58,747 nt of DNA, from contig CANGPO010000008.1 in assembly GCA_947455705.1 (NCBI GenBank), positions 1-58,747 of the forward strand, given 5' to 3'. The notes beneath the pieces are model-generated. The model saw nothing but the letters and a program-made list of their open reading frames with translations. It had not been told where the DNA came from and did no database searches. Positions 57,987 through 58,747 of the stretch are shown here, in pieces. This DNA is from Actinomycetota bacterium (GTDB lineage: Bacteria > Actinomycetota > Actinomycetes > S36-B12 > CAIYMF01). How positions within the stretch are numbered: position 1 is the first letter of the stretch; each line of letters starts with the position of its first letter. The position numbers were made by a program, and so were the translations under genes.

Positions 57987-58747
57987 TTAGCCACGGAAGG
58001 GTTGAATGCCACCAGCCGGGATGTGGCCAAATCGACCGGACTGGAAGTCTGCGACGGCCTGATGGAGTTCTTGCTGGGTGTTCATGACGAACGGTCCCAT
58101 CCACGCGATGGGCTCGCGCAATGGCTCGCCTCCCAGAATCACCACGTCGAGGGCGGGTGTGCGGCTGTCCTGCGCTTGATCGGCAGCGATGGTGATCGAT
58201 CCACCGTTGCCGAATACTGCGAGCTGGCCGGTGCTCAGCGGTCGACGTTCCTCACCCACGCTGCCTCGGCCGGCGAGACCGTAGACGAGTGCGTTGAAAT
58301 CCTGGCGCCACGGGATAGTCATGGACGCGCCCGGTTGCAGGGTGGCGTGGATCATCGTCATCGGTGTGAATGTCGATCCCGGACCGACGTGCCCGGCGAG
58401 ATCGCCGGCGATGACGCGAATGAGTGCACCGCCATCATCGGATGTCAGCAGAAGAACATCCGATGCTCGCACGTCCTGGTAACGAGGGGCGTTCATCTTT
58501 CCGCGGGCCGGCAGGTTTACCCATAGTTGTAGCCCGTGGAAGAGCCCGCCAGACATGACGAGTGCCTCGGGTGGAGTCTCAATATGCAAAAGGCCTGAGC
58601 CAGCGGTCATCCACTGTGTATCACCGTTGGTGATAACGCCGCCTCCGCCATGCGAGTCTTGATGGATGAAGGTGCCGTCGATGATGTACGTGACGGTTTC
58701 AAATCCGCGGTGGGGATGCCATGAGGTGCCCTTCGGCTCGCCCGCGG
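57987..58747 (-). CDS. Pirin family protein (5' end outside the window)
   Basis: At least 252 residues of a bicupin pirin; the first codons lie beyond the window end. The visible N-terminal part WHPHRGFETVTYIIDGTFIH contains the metal-binding His pair of the family, followed by DSHGGGGVITNGDTQWMTAG, SGLLHIETPP and LHGLQLWVNLP-like text (FHGLQLWVNLP), then the C-terminal cupin (MTIPWRQDFNALVYGLAGRG). Pirins bind Fe(II); some act as quercetinases or transcription cofactors. Upstream of the oxidoreductase, likely in the same direction of transcription. Confidence 0.92.
   Translation of the reverse strand, partial: AGEPKGTSWHPHRGFETVTYIIDGTFIHQDSHGGGGVITNGDTQWMTAGSGLLHIETPPEALVMSGGLFHGLQLWVNLPARGKMNAPRYQDVRASDVLLLTSDDGGALIRVIAGDLAGHVGPGSTFTPMTMIHATLQPGASMTIPWRQDFNALVYGLAGRGSVGEERRPLSTGQLAVFGNGGSITIAADQAQDSRTPALDVVILGGEPLREPIAWMGPFVMNTQQELHQAVADFQSGRFGHIPAGGIQPFRG

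Noticed and set aside
1-58747. tRNA, rRNA, CRISPR array or insertion sequence
   Set aside because: No GTTCGA-type T-arms with matching acceptor stems, no regular repeat-spacer array and no transposase-like protein were seen by eye.

Overview
The window (58,747 bp) looks like the chromosome of an actinomycete. It has moderately high GC, actinobacterial small families (DUF6325/SHOCT pair, DUF2853, Ddn-like deazaflavin oxidoreductase, a PemK-like protein of the actinobacterial type), many GTG starts, and at least twelve genes with a TANNNT -10 hexamer only 6-7 nt before the start codon and no Shine-Dalgarno (leaderless transcription). Order or family cannot be fixed from the sequence. No rRNA, tRNA, CRISPR, transposase or prophage module was seen.

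Layout. 1-5.3 kb: small envelope/stress-type proteins around a divergent sensor kinase/response regulator pair; the kinase has a second, degenerate kinase-like half. 5.5-8.2 kb: an amidohydrolase and a glutamine-synthetase-like enzyme, divergently transcribed; together they equal a split fungal FluG. 8.2-11.8 kb: an NlpC/P60 cell-wall hydrolase, two small conserved proteins and a cytochrome P450 with an unusual I-helix. 11.9-28.3 kb: a Wzx/Wzy-type exopolysaccharide locus with a priming sugar transferase, flippase, polymerase, Wzz-like protein, four glycosyltransferases, a deacetylase, an asparagine-synthase-like protein and the dTDP-L-rhamnose genes rfbB-D-A-C.

28.3-34.9 kb (minus strand): a partial histidine-degradation set (hutF, hutD and an M20 amidohydrolase in the place where hutG would be expected), a hydrolase, a PhyH dioxygenase, an SDR and an EamA exporter. 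35.0-43.1 kb: an IclR-controlled operon with a zinc dehydrogenase, an enolase-superfamily dehydratase, a CUT1 sugar importer, an SDR and an FAH-family hydrolase. These fit a non-phosphorylative deoxy-sugar or sugar-acid pathway. Two matching palindromes sit just upstream of the regulator. 43.1-47.9 kb: an Orn/Lys/Arg-type decarboxylase divergent from a second CUT1 importer; neither sugar importer has its own ATPase. 47.9-53.0 kb: a GlcG/HbpS protein and a complete PotABCD-like importer operon ending in a lipoprotein.

53.1-58.7 kb (minus strand): FMN-dependent alpha-hydroxy-acid dehydrogenase, a GlsB-like membrane protein, a Ddn-like oxidoreductase, a PemK-like protein, a roughly 690-bp stretch without convincing coding sequence, a 51-residue zinc-ribbon protein, a Gfo/Idh/MocA oxidoreductase and a pirin cut by the window edge. 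The non-coding stretch is the most unusual part. It holds a GNAA-loop-rich segment ending in a strong terminator (candidate structured RNA) and four helically phased DnaA-box-like 9-mers next to an AT-rich tract.
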